This document shows, piece by piece, positions 1 through 7,407 of a DNA stretch of 15,372 bases. The DNA is taken from the NCBI GenBank assembly GCA_043777755.1, contig JAYWHK010000003.1, positions 1 through 15,372 on the forward strand, written 5' to 3'. Every line of letters begins with the position of its first letter. Position 1 is the stretch's first letter. A model generated the notes under the pieces. The model was not told where the DNA came from and ran no database searches. It saw only the letters and a program-made list of their open reading frames with translations. Source of the DNA: CANHEE01 sp043777755 (GTDB taxonomy: Bacteria > Bacteroidota > Bacteroidia > Chitinophagales > Saprospiraceae). A program made the translations under genes and the position numbers.

Positions 1-73
1 TTCTTTATTACAAGAAATAAAGCAAAAAAATAGACAAAATTGCAAAATTATCAATATATTCTTTTTCATGATG

Positions 74-1816
74 CTAATATTTTATTAATTTGGTGAATTG
101 AATGTATTTATCTGCGGAAATTTCTGTAAAGTAAATTCCTGATGGAAGATTCGTGAAATCTAAAGTATTTGGAATATAATGGTCATATTTTAATACTATA
201 GCGCCTTTATAATCTCTAATTATTAGCTTTTCTATTTGGATATTACTATCTATTTGTAAAAAATCGTTGAATGGATTTGGACTAAACTTTACTATCCCAT
301 CATTCTTTTTTATTTTTGGAATGGGGCAGTTATTATTAAGGTTTGCCTCTACTGTTCTATATAGTGTAACTTCGTCACCACTTTGACTTTGGTCGCTTAC
401 TGTTACTCTAATAAATACAGAATGATTTCCTGAAGGATTTAATTGTGCAGGAATATATACAGCATAATTATTAATGTTTAGATTGACATAATTAATCCCA
501 TCATAGCTATAACTCCAATTGTATTGGTAAGTACCAGTCATTCCGCCACTAATATTGGCTGTAACTTGAATATTTTCACCAAGACATACAGTGATTGGTC
601 CAGATAAATAACCATTCAAGGCTATATTACTGTTAAACCGAAAGGACGAAACGAGACAATTGGTATTACTAAGTTGTAAGGCATTATTCTGGTTTTGCCA
701 TGTACCCGTCAATACATTTTTATACTTTACTTCTGGGTTTGAAAAATTTTGTATTAGTTTTTTATTCCCTTTTGACCACATTATTGTTCTTCTATCTCCG
801 CTACAACCTAAATCTAAAATATGAGCGTGTTCAATAGGTCCCATATTATCATTTGTATTTTCGTGTCTACAACCAAATAGATGAGCCAATTCGTGAGGAA
901 AAACAAATGTGCTTAACATCTTTGTTACCCTTACAACTGCGTAAGCACGATTTTCATTTGGTCCAATAGTCGATACTCTGCCCCAAACTTTTGCGTAATT
1001 GTCAGTTTCTGTTAAAACCACAACAAGATCTGCATTAAATGAGTTGCGTAGTCCTTGTATCGTAGGATCATCTACAATTTCTTCAAGATCTGGACCTGGT
1101 GTATTCTCAGTAAAATCAATTTCTTGCGTACCTGCAAGTTGTACTTCAAAATTAACCTGACTCCTAAATAGAGCAGTATTCATTTGCTCTATTCCCAATG
1201 CAATAGTTCCACTCATATCATTCGTAGCATTATTAGCACTTTGAGTAAATAAAACTAAAACAGATACTGGACAATTATCATTAGACCTTTTGACGTTATT
1301 GAATTTATTTTTAACAACGGCATCTTTAGACATAAGGCAATTTACTTCGTTATCTTCTGAGGTGGAGTTAAATTTAACAATCAATTGTTTTCCACCTCCC
1401 AAGTCTTCTAATTTATAAATATCTTCACCGACAGTAAATTGACCTATAAATTTATCATTTTTTTTGATGATTATTATAGAACCGTCACTACAGCTACAAT
1501 CATCATTATCTTGAATCTCACCGACCCAAGTATAATTCATCTCATCTTTATAGTTTATCTTTTTTGTTTTAGCACTAATAACACATTCTCTTTCAGGCAA
1601 TTCAAATGTCAATATGTTATTTATAATACTTTCATTTATATTTTCAAGTTGTACTATAAAGGGTTTGCCAATGGTGTCACTTGGAAAAATTTTATTAAAC
1701 TTGTATTGTTGCAATTCACTCAAGTCTTCTATACTATTGTTTAGAACTTTAATGAATTGAGCATTTATAGAAGCGATATTTGTATAAAGCAGGATAATTA
1801 AGAATATTTTTTTCAT
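74..1816 (-). CDS. Secreted metzincin zinc metalloprotease with T9SS type A sorting domain
   Basis: A 580-residue preproprotein. Residues 1-20 are a signal peptide (basic MKK, hydrophobic core, ending INAQ). Residues about 21-182 look like a propeptide. Residues about 183-390 are the catalytic domain: HELAHLFGCRH at 308-318 is the full metzincin zinc site HExxHxxGxxH (H308, E309, H312, H318), and TIMW around M346 serves as the Met-turn. The FSNPEV stretch that follows is typical of bacterial reprolysin-like peptidases. Residues about 400-495 form an Ig/PKD-like beta domain. Residues 505-580 are a type A T9SS tail (FSPNPFNDF, then LPSGIYF). Inference: it is exported by Sec, moved across the outer membrane by the T9SS and processed there as an extracellular endopeptidase. 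The ATG at 1814-1816 gives an intact signal peptide, so the start is secure. The exact peptidase family (M12B-like or M43-like) and the substrate are not determinable here. Confidence 0.9.
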   Translation of the reverse strand: MKKIFLIILLYTNIASINAQFIKVLNNSIEDLSELQQYKFNKIFPSDTIGKPFIVQLENINESIINNILTFELPERECVISAKTKKINYKDEMNYTWVGEIQDNDDCSCSDGSIIIIKKNDKFIGQFTVGEDIYKLEDLGGGKQLIVKFNSTSEDNEVNCLMSKDAVVKNKFNNVKRSNDNCPVSVLVLFTQSANNATNDMSGTIALGIEQMNTALFRSQVNFEVQLAGTQEIDFTENTPGPDLEEIVDDPTIQGLRNSFNADLVVVLTETDNYAKVWGRVSTIGPNENRAYAVVRVTKMLSTFVFPHELAHLFGCRHENTNDNMGPIEHAHILDLGCSGDRRTIMWSKGNKKLIQNFSNPEVKYKNVLTGTWQNQNNALQLSNTNCLVSSFRFNSNIALNGYLSGPITVCLGENIQVTANISGGMTGTYQYNWSYSYDGINYVNLNINNYAVYIPAQLNPSGNHSVFIRVTVSDQSQSGDEVTLYRTVEANLNNNCPIPKIKKNDGIVKFSPNPFNDFLQIDSNIQIEKLIIRDYKGAIVLKYDHYIPNTLDFTNLPSGIYFTEISADKYIQFTKLIKY

Positions 1817-2138
1817 AATTTTATATTTTTAAGTAAAAAGTTAAAATTTTAAACTGAAAAAATTATAATGTTATGAAGAATCGAATAGCTCATGCCTATA
1901 CCCTAATAAGATAAGATAAGATAAGATAAGATAAGATACATCATTTTATAGTGTTTAGTGGCTTTTAAATTCGTTAAACATTACAAACATAAGGGATATT
2001 TGTGTGAATGTCAATAGTGCAAAGCAAAAAAAATTTACTGCTCGTACTATGAAATGTTTTGTTATGCTAAAAACAGGCAAAAAAAATACAGAAAGTGGTT
2101 TGGATTTTTATGTTTCAAAAAAGAAATGAGTGAAAAAT
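1817..2138. other. AT-rich intergenic spacer upstream of the metalloprotease
   Basis: Between the protease start codon and the promoter of the next plus-strand gene there is no gene I can support. It holds the ATAAG tandem repeat and very AT-rich sequence. It must contain the protease promoter, but no good match to TAnnTTTG is visible on the minus strand. Confidence 0.6.
1906..1938. repeat. Pentanucleotide simple repeat, (ATAAG)x6
   Basis: Six perfect tandem copies of ATAAG at 1906-1935, plus a partial ATA, about 90 bp upstream of the metalloprotease start codon. Tracts of this kind slip during replication. Here the tract would change spacing in the upstream regulatory region or 5' leader rather than a reading frame. 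I see no clear TAnnTTTG box between it and the gene, so its position relative to the promoter is unknown. Confidence 0.9.
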
Positions 2139-2168
2139 TTTGTTTCTTTTGAAAAAAACATAACTTTG
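2139..2168 (+). promoter_or_regulatory. Bacteroidota-type promoter for the antitoxin-like/HNH unit
   Basis: TTTG at 2139-2142 and TAACTTTG at 2161-2168, separated by 18 bp, match the Bacteroidota primary sigma consensus (-33 TTTG, -7 TAnnTTTG) exactly. Transcription would begin around 2175, leaving a leader of about 10 nt before the ATG at 2186. Confidence 0.75.
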
Positions 2169-2185
2169 TATTAAAATTTATAAAA

Positions 2186-2422
2186 ATGACAATAAGTGAA
2201 GCATTTGGTGATGTAGCCGAAATCTTGGCAGGATTAGCACCTGAGCGAGTGATAGAGATTAAAGCACCCGCTCATATTTCTGAAAGAGTAGAGAACTTGG
2301 TTAATCGAAAAAAAGACGAAATTATCTCTTATGATGAAACAATGGAATTAGAGCGTTTTTTGGCACTCAATATGTTAATAAGTCTTGCAAAAGCAAGAGC
2401 GAGAGCGTTATTAATAGCATGA
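2186..2422 (+). CDS. Small antitoxin-like protein paired with an HNH endonuclease gene
   Basis: A 78-residue, predominantly helical, soluble protein with no signal peptide or membrane segment. Its second half has a run of charged helix and ends in a basic segment LAKARARALL. It is preceded by a consensus promoter, and its stop codon overlaps the start of the next gene (ATGA, 2419-2422), a layout that indicates translational coupling to the HNH nuclease remnant. I recognise the general arrangement of a short helical protein directly ahead of an HNH protein from other bacteria, but cannot name the family. A role as a partner, inhibitor or antitoxin of the nuclease is inference from position only. 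The reading frame is intact although the partner is not. Confidence 0.7.
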   Translation: MTISEAFGDVAEILAGLAPERVIEIKAPAHISERVENLVNRKKDEIISYDETMELERFLALNMLISLAKARARALLIA

Positions 2423-2674
2423 GAAAGAGTATTCCTAAAGCAACTCGACTTAACGTAAAGAAGCGAGCGAACCTTTGTTGATGATTACAAGAATCTTATT
2501 CCACTTTTTCATCCTCGAATCCATCTTTGGGAGGAGCATTTTAGTATAGATTTTGGAGAAATTTTACCACTTTCAGATATTGGCAAAGGTACTATAAAAC
2601 TTTTACAAATGAACAATGTCGATTTGATTATTTTACGCCGTGTGCTTGCAGAAAGTGGCCGTTATCCAAGGTAG
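2419..2674 (+). pseudogene. HNH endonuclease with the catalytic core deleted
   Basis: Starting at the overlapping ATG (2419), 20 codons encode MRKSIPKATRLNVKKRANLC, which matches the start of small HNH endonucleases (usually continuing CEYC...). The frame then hits tandem TGA codons at 2479-2484. From 2480, in the next frame, 64 codons encode the C-terminal half of the same family: DDYKNLIPLFHPR, then W..HF, IG.GTI..LQ.N and a final RRVLAESGRYPR before TAG at 2672-2674. The segment with the zinc-binding Cys pairs and the H.DH/N residues is absent, so a deletion that is not a multiple of three joined the two halves near 2478-2480. No active nuclease can be made. The two halves are recognised from memory of the family, not by a database search. 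Confidence 0.82.
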
Positions 2675-2702
2675 AAAGTACAAGTAATATTTTAACGCCT
2701 AC

Positions 2703-3587
2703 CTAACTCAACTTTTTATGCCAATATCGCATCAGTCCTGCCACTGACATAAAAGCTGGATTGGCACTTGCATATTTTGGAATATCTTGTTCGCTGACAC
2801 CATTTGCTTTGAGCAAATCAGCAACGTAAAGTTCAAATTCAGGTATAATATCCGCAGGTTTTCTACCAGCTTCATAATGTGGTTTTATCCAATTCGCCCA
2901 AGCCAAAAGCATCGTTTCTAAAGCATCTAAATGGGCTTCTACATCTGTCATAGAACCAAAATGTGTCAGTACTAACTCATTGATTTTCAACGATTTCATT
3001 AATAAAATCGACGCTTGCCAATCTTCTACATTGATGTCAGGCGGAGGACAAGGTGGCACGACAACACCTCCTTTTATTTTCACACCAGCGACATCGCCAG
3101 CAAACAATACATCGTCCATTTGCCAAGCAATATGGTGCGAAGCATGACCAGGCGTATGCCAAGCAGTGAAGGTTTTGTCGCCAATCGTAAGGGCTTCACC
3201 ATGTGTTGGCGCATAGATTTGAGCTTCCGAAATCGGGTGCATTTGTCCCCAAAGGTATTCCATTTTGTCACCATAAATCATTTTGGCAGAGTTGTACAGC
3301 TTTTCAGGAGAAGCGATATGTTTTGCTCCAAAAGGATGTACATATATGGTTGCGCCGTTGTTTGCAAAGCACCAAGCCGCACCTGCATGGTCAAAATGAA
3401 TATGCGACAACAAAACGTGTTTGATGTCCTCTACTTCATAACCTATTGATTTTAAGCCTTTTGTAAGAGAGTCAAAAGTAGAGTGAGGCCCAGATTCTAT
3501 CAAAACTGGACCGACAGAAGTTTCTACCACAAAAGCAGCAATAGTATCTTGATTGTTAAGGAAAGCGAGGTCTAATATTTTGTACAT
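2703..3587 (-). CDS. MBL-fold metallo-hydrolase
   Basis: A 294-residue cytoplasmic protein of the metallo-beta-lactamase superfamily. Visible metal ligands, in order: HIHFDH (H62, H64, D66, H67), TPGH with H148, AGD with D165 and THFG with H209, which together would bind two zinc or iron ions. The C-terminal 80 residues are helical and typical of stand-alone hydrolases of this group rather than of lactamases or RNases. No signal peptide is present, so a cytoplasmic thioesterase or lactonase-like hydrolase is more likely than an antibiotic-resistance enzyme; the substrate is unknown. The ATG at 3585-3587 has a TATCTTTG box upstream. It converges on the HNH remnant with a 28-bp gap. It looks richer in G+C than its neighbours by eye. 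Confidence 0.9.
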   Translation of the reverse strand: MYKILDLAFLNNQDTIAAFVVETSVGPVLIESGPHSTFDSLTKGLKSIGYEVEDIKHVLLSHIHFDHAGAAWCFANNGATIYVHPFGAKHIASPEKLYNSAKMIYGDKMEYLWGQMHPISEAQIYAPTHGEALTIGDKTFTAWHTPGHASHHIAWQMDDVLFAGDVAGVKIKGGVVVPPCPPPDINVEDWQASILLMKSLKINELVLTHFGSMTDVEAHLDALETMLLAWANWIKPHYEAGRKPADIIPEFELYVADLLKANGVSEQDIPKYASANPAFMSVAGLMRYWHKKLS

Positions 3588-3636
3588 AAGTATATGAATG
3601 ATGAACTATGAATATTAAGGCTGTATTAGTTTTAGA

Positions 3637-3644
3637 CAAAGATA
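3637..3644 (-). promoter_or_regulatory. -7 box of the MBL hydrolase promoter
   Basis: On the minus strand TATCTTTG is a perfect TAnnTTTG match about 50 bp upstream of the ATG. The -33 element is not clear (TTTT instead of TTG at the right distance). Confidence 0.55.
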
Positions 3645-3734
3645 AGTTGTTTTAAGGAAAACATATTTCATTTGGTGTTGTTTTATTTTTTGATAACCTA
3701 CAATTTATAAATCCAATACAATTTACTTATTTTT

Positions 3735-4205
3735 ATGAAAATTTGCATCGCAACAATCGTAGAACAAAATTATAAAATTGTTTTTGAAGGCTTTACACGA
3801 GAACTGTTTTTGGCTTTAGCACCACCATTTCCACCCGTCAATTTATTGCGTTTTGATGGCTGCAAAAAAGGTGATATTGTAGAATTAGAACTTAACATGA
3901 TTTTATTCAAACAGCGTTGGGACGCTTTGATTATCGAAAGTGGTGAGCGTGACAACGAGGTGTTTTTTACAGATATTGGAACGAAATTGCCTTTTTTTCT
4001 AAAAACTTGGAAGCATTTTCATCGAATTGTCCAAAATTCTGACCAAACGACATCAATTGTTGATGATTTTGAATACACTACGCCTTTTTTAGTATTGGAT
4101 TACTTGATGTATCCTGTGCTTTATGCGCAATTCGCTTGGCGAAAACCGATTTATAGGAGATTATTTAGAGTACTGAAAACTACGGAGAAGTTTTTGCGTA
4201 GTTAA
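3735..4205 (+). CDS. SRPBCC-fold (START-like) ligand-binding protein
   Basis: A 156-residue soluble protein without signal peptide. The order of motifs (FEGF near the start, PPFPPV..LRFDGC, KGDIVELEL, a long central beta stretch, LPFFLKTW.H.H, then TPF...DYL.YP) is one I recognise as a SRPBCC/START-like family common in Bacteroidota. Such folds form a deep hydrophobic pocket for lipid-like ligands, but neither ligand nor reaction can be read from the sequence. Start is the ATG at 3735. The last ten or so codons (VLKTTEKFLRS) lie inside the left arm of a long palindrome, so the native C-terminus has been replaced or extended by repeat DNA. No partner gene is adjacent on this strand. Confidence 0.7.
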   Translation: MKICIATIVEQNYKIVFEGFTRELFLALAPPFPPVNLLRFDGCKKGDIVELELNMILFKQRWDALIIESGERDNEVFFTDIGTKLPFFLKTWKHFHRIVQNSDQTTSIVDDFEYTTPFLVLDYLMYPVLYAQFAWRKPIYRRLFRVLKTTEKFLRS

Positions 4206-4375
4206 AAGAGATATTTTTGCAAAAAATATTTCTTTCTCTGCGTTCTCTGCGCCTTTGCGTGAAATTTTTTATTAAAATTCTCTTTGAGAATTTATTTTAG
4301 ACCACGCAGAGGCGCAGAGAACGCAGAGTTTGTTCAAAAATCTACGATTTTTAAACTTCTCCGTAATTTTCAGTA
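4171..4375. repeat. 205-bp compound palindrome (three nested inverted repeats)
   Basis: Three roughly concentric inverted repeats. Outer arms 4171-4193 and 4353-4375 match at 22 of 23 positions. Middle arms 4236-4261 and 4303-4328 match at 25 of 26. An inner stem AAATTCTC/GAGAATTT lies at 4275-4282 and 4286-4293 with a 3-nt loop. The middle arm is itself built from degenerate 9-mers (CTCTGCGTT, CTCTGCGCC, TTTGCGTGA). The left arm begins inside the SRPBCC gene. It resembles the widespread CTCTGYGTTCTCYG family of bacterial intergenic repeats and could act as a bidirectional terminator between the two convergent genes. No transposase is present. Confidence 0.85.
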
Positions 4376-4402
4376 TAGTAATTAATTAATGAAACAGTGA
4401 AT

Positions 4403-4443
4403 AATTAACAGTGAACAATACTGTTAATTGTTCACTGTTAATT
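4403..4443. repeat. Inverted repeat of the AACAGTGAACAATTAACA family
   Basis: Arms 4403-4418 and 4428-4443 are perfect 16-bp complements around a 9-nt loop. Further partial copies flank it (CAGTGAATAATTAACAG from 4395). The right arm supplies the last residues and the TAA stop of the acyltransferase at 4438-4440. A related element lies at 11180-11259. It could form a terminator-like hairpin, but there is no clean T tract. Confidence 0.8.
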
Positions 4444-5571
4444 GTTAAAATGCTGCTTGAATTTTATAATCGGCTTTTCAAAGTATTTAAAAGAAAAATG
4501 ACAAACCAAAATCAATAAACTTAGTACAAAACTGTACAAAATCGTTGTAAAAAGTAAAGGATGCAAGCCACTGATGTGTTTTCCAAGAACTTTAATGACG
4601 ACATACACCACCAAAATATGGTACATATACAAGCCGTAAGAGATTTCTCCTAAAAAATTAAAAATACGATTTTCGGTTTTGATAAAACTATTTTTATTCA
4701 AGGAAACATTCAATATCAAGTGTAAAAAAAGCAAACTACTTATAATCGGATAAGTGATTGGATTAAATATAAATTTCCAACATTCTGCGGCATAACTCGT
4801 TGATTGTGAAATACTTATTTTAAAAAAAATCAAAGAAGCAATCAACGCCAAAACAATAATTTGTATTTTTTTTTGGAATAAAAAATGTGTATCGAGTTGT
4901 TTTTTTTCTAAAGTAAAAATCCACCATGCGCCTAATCCTCCAATTGCCATACATTCAAATTGAAGGGTTGCGATGAACTTTGTGAACCACTCGTGTGTAT
5001 AATTTTTTTGCAAAAAAAGATTTAATCCCATTTTAAAAAAAATAATACACAAGCAAATTGGAACAAAATAACGCTGAAAATACTTCATCAACGGTGCCCA
5101 AGCCATGTAAAATTGCTCTTCAACACCGATAGACCACAATGGATAAAGATGATTGGTTGTGAACAATGAATTTGCAAGATTCGGTAGAAATAAAAAGTAC
5201 AGCAGCGAACCCGTCAATAAATTAAAATCAGCTTGAAACGGTGCTTTGAAAAGCGGTAGTATAATATAAGGTAAAATATATAAACCAATGATAGCCAACA
5301 AGTAATACAACGGAAAGATGCGAAAAACCCGTCGTAAATAGAAGTTTTTGAGCTGAACTTCGCCTGTGTTTTTTCGCTCTTGTAAAAGCAAAAAAGTAAT
5401 CAAAAAGCCACTCAGTACAAAGAAAAATTGCACAGCCAAGCCTCCCGTCTGAAACAATGACAAGTCCGATAAATGAAAAAAACCTAATTTTTTTCTAATG
5501 CTTTCGACGTGCGTCACAACCACCAAAATCGCTGCAAAGAAACGAAGCCCGTTGAGTCCTTTGAAATACAT
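4438..5571 (-). CDS. Acyltransferase 3 family membrane protein (OafA/YrhL-like)
   Basis: A 377-residue polytopic inner-membrane protein with about ten hydrophobic segments. Family signatures are clear: NGLRFFAAILVVVTH near the N-terminus with the essential His at residue 21, QFFFVLSGFLITFLLL, RRVFRIFPLYYLL and LWSIGVEEQFYMAW. These enzymes O-acetylate or otherwise acylate surface polysaccharides or lipids using a cytoplasmic acyl donor; the acceptor here is unknown. I take the ATG at 5569-5571 as start (MYFKGLNGLRF). A longer frame to 5595 begins with TTG and would overlap the upstream gene. With this start the gap to the upstream stop is 4 bp, so the two are likely one operon. The C-terminal NN and the stop come from a repeat element. 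Confidence 0.92.
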   Translation of the reverse strand: MYFKGLNGLRFFAAILVVVTHVESIRKKLGFFHLSDLSLFQTGGLAVQFFFVLSGFLITFLLLQERKNTGEVQLKNFYLRRVFRIFPLYYLLAIIGLYILPYIILPLFKAPFQADFNLLTGSLLYFLFLPNLANSLFTTNHLYPLWSIGVEEQFYMAWAPLMKYFQRYFVPICLCIIFFKMGLNLFLQKNYTHEWFTKFIATLQFECMAIGGLGAWWIFTLEKKQLDTHFLFQKKIQIIVLALIASLIFFKISISQSTSYAAECWKFIFNPITYPIISSLLFLHLILNVSLNKNSFIKTENRIFNFLGEISYGLYMYHILVVYVVIKVLGKHISGLHPLLFTTILYSFVLSLLILVCHFSFKYFEKPIIKFKQHFNN

Positions 5572-5575
5572 GAAT

Positions 5576-6220
5576 TTATATTTTTTTAGGCTCAAATTCT
5601 TTCATCAAAATATCTTTCAGGCACTTTAAAATCTGAAAAATAACAAAAATTTCTTCGTCATCAGCCACAAAACGCTTACTTATCGCATAGTTTTTACCTT
5701 CAAGTAACATAAAATTCCAGTCTGCACCTTTGACAACACAACCATATATTGGGCGTTTAGGGTTGTTCAGTTCTTGACCGACTAACATCGCCGCAAGACA
5801 TTGTCCATAAGGATCGCCGCTCGGGTCTGTTTCTGGCTTATATTCCGTAAAACAAAAAAAAGGAATTTTGGGTTCTCTAAAGCCAGATGCAATGATTCCG
5901 TCAGGTTTTCCTATTAATTCTATACCATCAATAGTAGCTGAAATGGGTCTTTCTCCGAAATCATTGAAATAGTCCGTAGTAAAATTAACAAGCGAAAAAA
6001 TGGGAACAACAAAATGAGAAACCAATTCGTACTCATTCCAGTGCATTTGATTTTGGTTGAATTTCTCTTGAAACTGCAATAAAACATCTTTTTGGAAGCG
6101 ATTCAGTTCGTATTCCATTGCCAACCACTTAGACATAGTTTCTATTTTTTTTACTTGACGCAATCCAAATAGTTCATCTAACTTGGTCATTGTACACTCT
6201 CGAAATGTCATTTTTTCCAT
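5576..6220 (-). CDS. Hypothetical protein with PD-(D/E)XK nuclease-like core
   Basis: A 214-residue soluble protein I cannot name. From the start at 6220 it shows E65 in a helix (NEYELVSHFVVPIF), then GKPDGII with D107, FTEYKPE giving E126-x-K128, and Q140 in the next helix. This E...PD...ExK...Q order and spacing is that of the PD-(D/E)XK nuclease fold, common in uncharacterised Bacteroidota proteins. Activity is inference. The frame is open to an ATG at 6260-6262, but a consensus promoter lies at 6238-6269, inside that extension, so the ATG at 6218-6220 (MEKMTF) is the better start. It is followed after 4 bp by the acyltransferase; the functional link is not evident. Confidence 0.7.
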   Translation of the reverse strand: MEKMTFRECTMTKLDELFGLRQVKKIETMSKWLAMEYELNRFQKDVLLQFQEKFNQNQMHWNEYELVSHFVVPIFSLVNFTTDYFNDFGERPISATIDGIELIGKPDGIIASGFREPKIPFFCFTEYKPETDPSGDPYGQCLAAMLVGQELNNPKRPIYGCVVKGADWNFMLLEGKNYAISKRFVADDEEIFVIFQILKCLKDILMKEFEPKKI

Positions 6221-6237
6221 TTTAAAAATATTTTTTG

Positions 6238-6269
6238 CAAAGTTAAGTCTTATTAGGAACATCTACAAA
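6238..6269 (-). promoter_or_regulatory. Promoter of the PD-(D/E)XK-like/acyltransferase operon
   Basis: Read on the minus strand: TTTG (6266-6269), 20 bp, TAACTTTG (6238-6245). This is a full Bacteroidota consensus. Transcription would start close to 6231, about 10 nt before the ATG at 6220, and this decides the start codon. Confidence 0.75.
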
Positions 6270-6293
6270 CATTAATTCCTACAAAAAAAGTAG

Positions 6294-6301
6294 TAACTTT
6301 G
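6294..6301 (+). promoter_or_regulatory. -7 box of the TraB/GumN gene promoter
   Basis: TAACTTTG on the plus strand, 23 bp upstream of the ATG at 6325. It is back to back with the minus-strand promoter; the two -7 boxes are 48 bp apart. No convincing -33 TTG is visible upstream. Confidence 0.65.
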
Positions 6302-6324
6302 CCAATAAATATCTGAAAGTGTAT

Positions 6325-7209
6325 ATGAAACAATTTTTTTACCTTATTATATGTTGCTTTTTAGCAACGACAAGCCAAGCACAAGCACCGAATGGAGCTT
6401 CTGAAAATACTTTGCTTTGGAAAATCACGGGAAAAGGTCTGAAGTTCGCTTCTTACTTGTACGGTACGATTCATGTCATTCCCAAAAAAGATTTTTTTAT
6501 TACAGACAGCACATTGTCAGCACTTTATCAAGCCGAAAGTGTGGCGTTTGAGTTTAATTTGAAAAAAGAAATGCGCCTTTTACCGCAGCTTCGCATGATG
6601 TCAAAGATGCGTATGAAAGGTGATACTTCGCTTGATATGCTTTTGAATGAAGAAGATTTTGAGTTGGTAAAGCTCCGTTTGCAAGCAAAACGGATTCCTT
6701 TGCGTTTGATAAACCGTATAAAACCATCGTTTATTTCTGATTTGGTGAGTTCAAGTACGGGCGATTTGCAAAGCAGCGAAACCACAAGTTACGAGATGGA
6801 GTTTCTCCGCAGAGCCAAAGATGCCAACAAAAAAATTGATGGACTCGAAACTGCCGCTTATCAAATGAGTGTTTTTGACAGTATTCCGTATAGCGTTCAA
6901 GCCGAAATGCTGATAGAAGAACTCCGCAATGGCAGCGAAAACAGTGGAAAAGAATACCGAAAATTGGTCAAAATCTACAAGCGTCAAGACCTACAAGCAC
7001 TCGGACGTGTCATGGGCGCAGATGGCGAAATGTCGCCTTACAACGATGTTTTGCTCTACAACCGCAACCGCAATTGGATTCCTGTAATTGAAAGATTAAG
7101 TAGAAAACGCAAAATGTTTTATGCCGTTGGTGCAGGGCATTTGGTAGGAGAAAAAGGCGTTGTTGCGTTGCTTCGCAAACAAGGCTATACACTAACACCT
7201 ATAAAATAA
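6325..7209 (+). CDS. TraB/GumN family protein, exported
   Basis: A 294-residue protein with a signal peptide (MKQFFYLIICCFLATTSQAQ, cleavage near residue 20). Family marks are WKITGKGLKFASYLYGTIH near the mature N-terminus with GTIH at 47-50 and, near the end, YAVGAGHLVGEKG with H272 followed by LLRKQGY. These two conserved His/Gly motifs flank the fold seen in the TraB/GumN (Tiki-like) family, some members of which are metal-dependent proteases; activity here is inference. It would act in the periplasm or be anchored outside; there is no lipobox. The frame also opens two codons earlier with GTG (6319), but ATG at 6325 gives the canonical MK signal-peptide start and sits correctly behind the TAACTTTG box. 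Confidence 0.88.
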   Translation: MKQFFYLIICCFLATTSQAQAPNGASENTLLWKITGKGLKFASYLYGTIHVIPKKDFFITDSTLSALYQAESVAFEFNLKKEMRLLPQLRMMSKMRMKGDTSLDMLLNEEDFELVKLRLQAKRIPLRLINRIKPSFISDLVSSSTGDLQSSETTSYEMEFLRRAKDANKKIDGLETAAYQMSVFDSIPYSVQAEMLIEELRNGSENSGKEYRKLVKIYKRQDLQALGRVMGADGEMSPYNDVLLYNRNRNWIPVIERLSRKRKMFYAVGAGHLVGEKGVVALLRKQGYTLTPIK

Positions 7210-7348
7210 GTACTTAAAATTTGTAAAAAAGGGGTAAAAAAATCATTTCGTATTGTAAAAATTGTTTGTACAACTATTTTATTCTAAAAATTTAGATAAA
7301 AAATTAAAAAAAGTTAACAAAAATTTTATATTGTATTAAAATTTATAT

Positions 7349-7356
7349 TAGATTTG
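7349..7356 (+). promoter_or_regulatory. -7 box upstream of the T9SS cargo gene
   Basis: TAGATTTG matches TAnnTTTG, 51 bp upstream of the ATG at 7408. The nearest TTG (7331-7333) is only 15 bp upstream, shorter than usual, so the -33 assignment is uncertain. The rest of the 198-bp spacer after 7209 is AT-rich with nothing else recognised. Confidence 0.55.
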
Positions 7357-7407
7357 TGACAGTTTAAAAAACTTTATTTCTAAAATCTTTAAAACATTTT
7401 TAATCGT

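Noticed and set aside
1..73. Terminator or small gene at the left edge
   Set aside because: Only AT-rich sequence is visible after the protease stop codon; no stable GC-containing hairpin and no credible reading frame.
3015..3449. A 144-codon plus-strand frame opposite the MBL hydrolase
   Set aside because: The minus-strand frame carries all conserved metal ligands; the opposite frame is Cys/Arg/Met-rich with no recognisable motif and no promoter or RBS.
2703..3587. Beta-lactamase or antibiotic-resistance gene
   Set aside because: It has the MBL fold and ligands, but no signal peptide and a helical C-terminus typical of general MBL hydrolases.
5572..5595. Longer acyltransferase start with eight extra residues
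   Set aside because: It begins with TTG and overlaps the upstream gene by 20 bp; the ATG at 5569-5571 directly precedes the conserved GLNGLRF motif.
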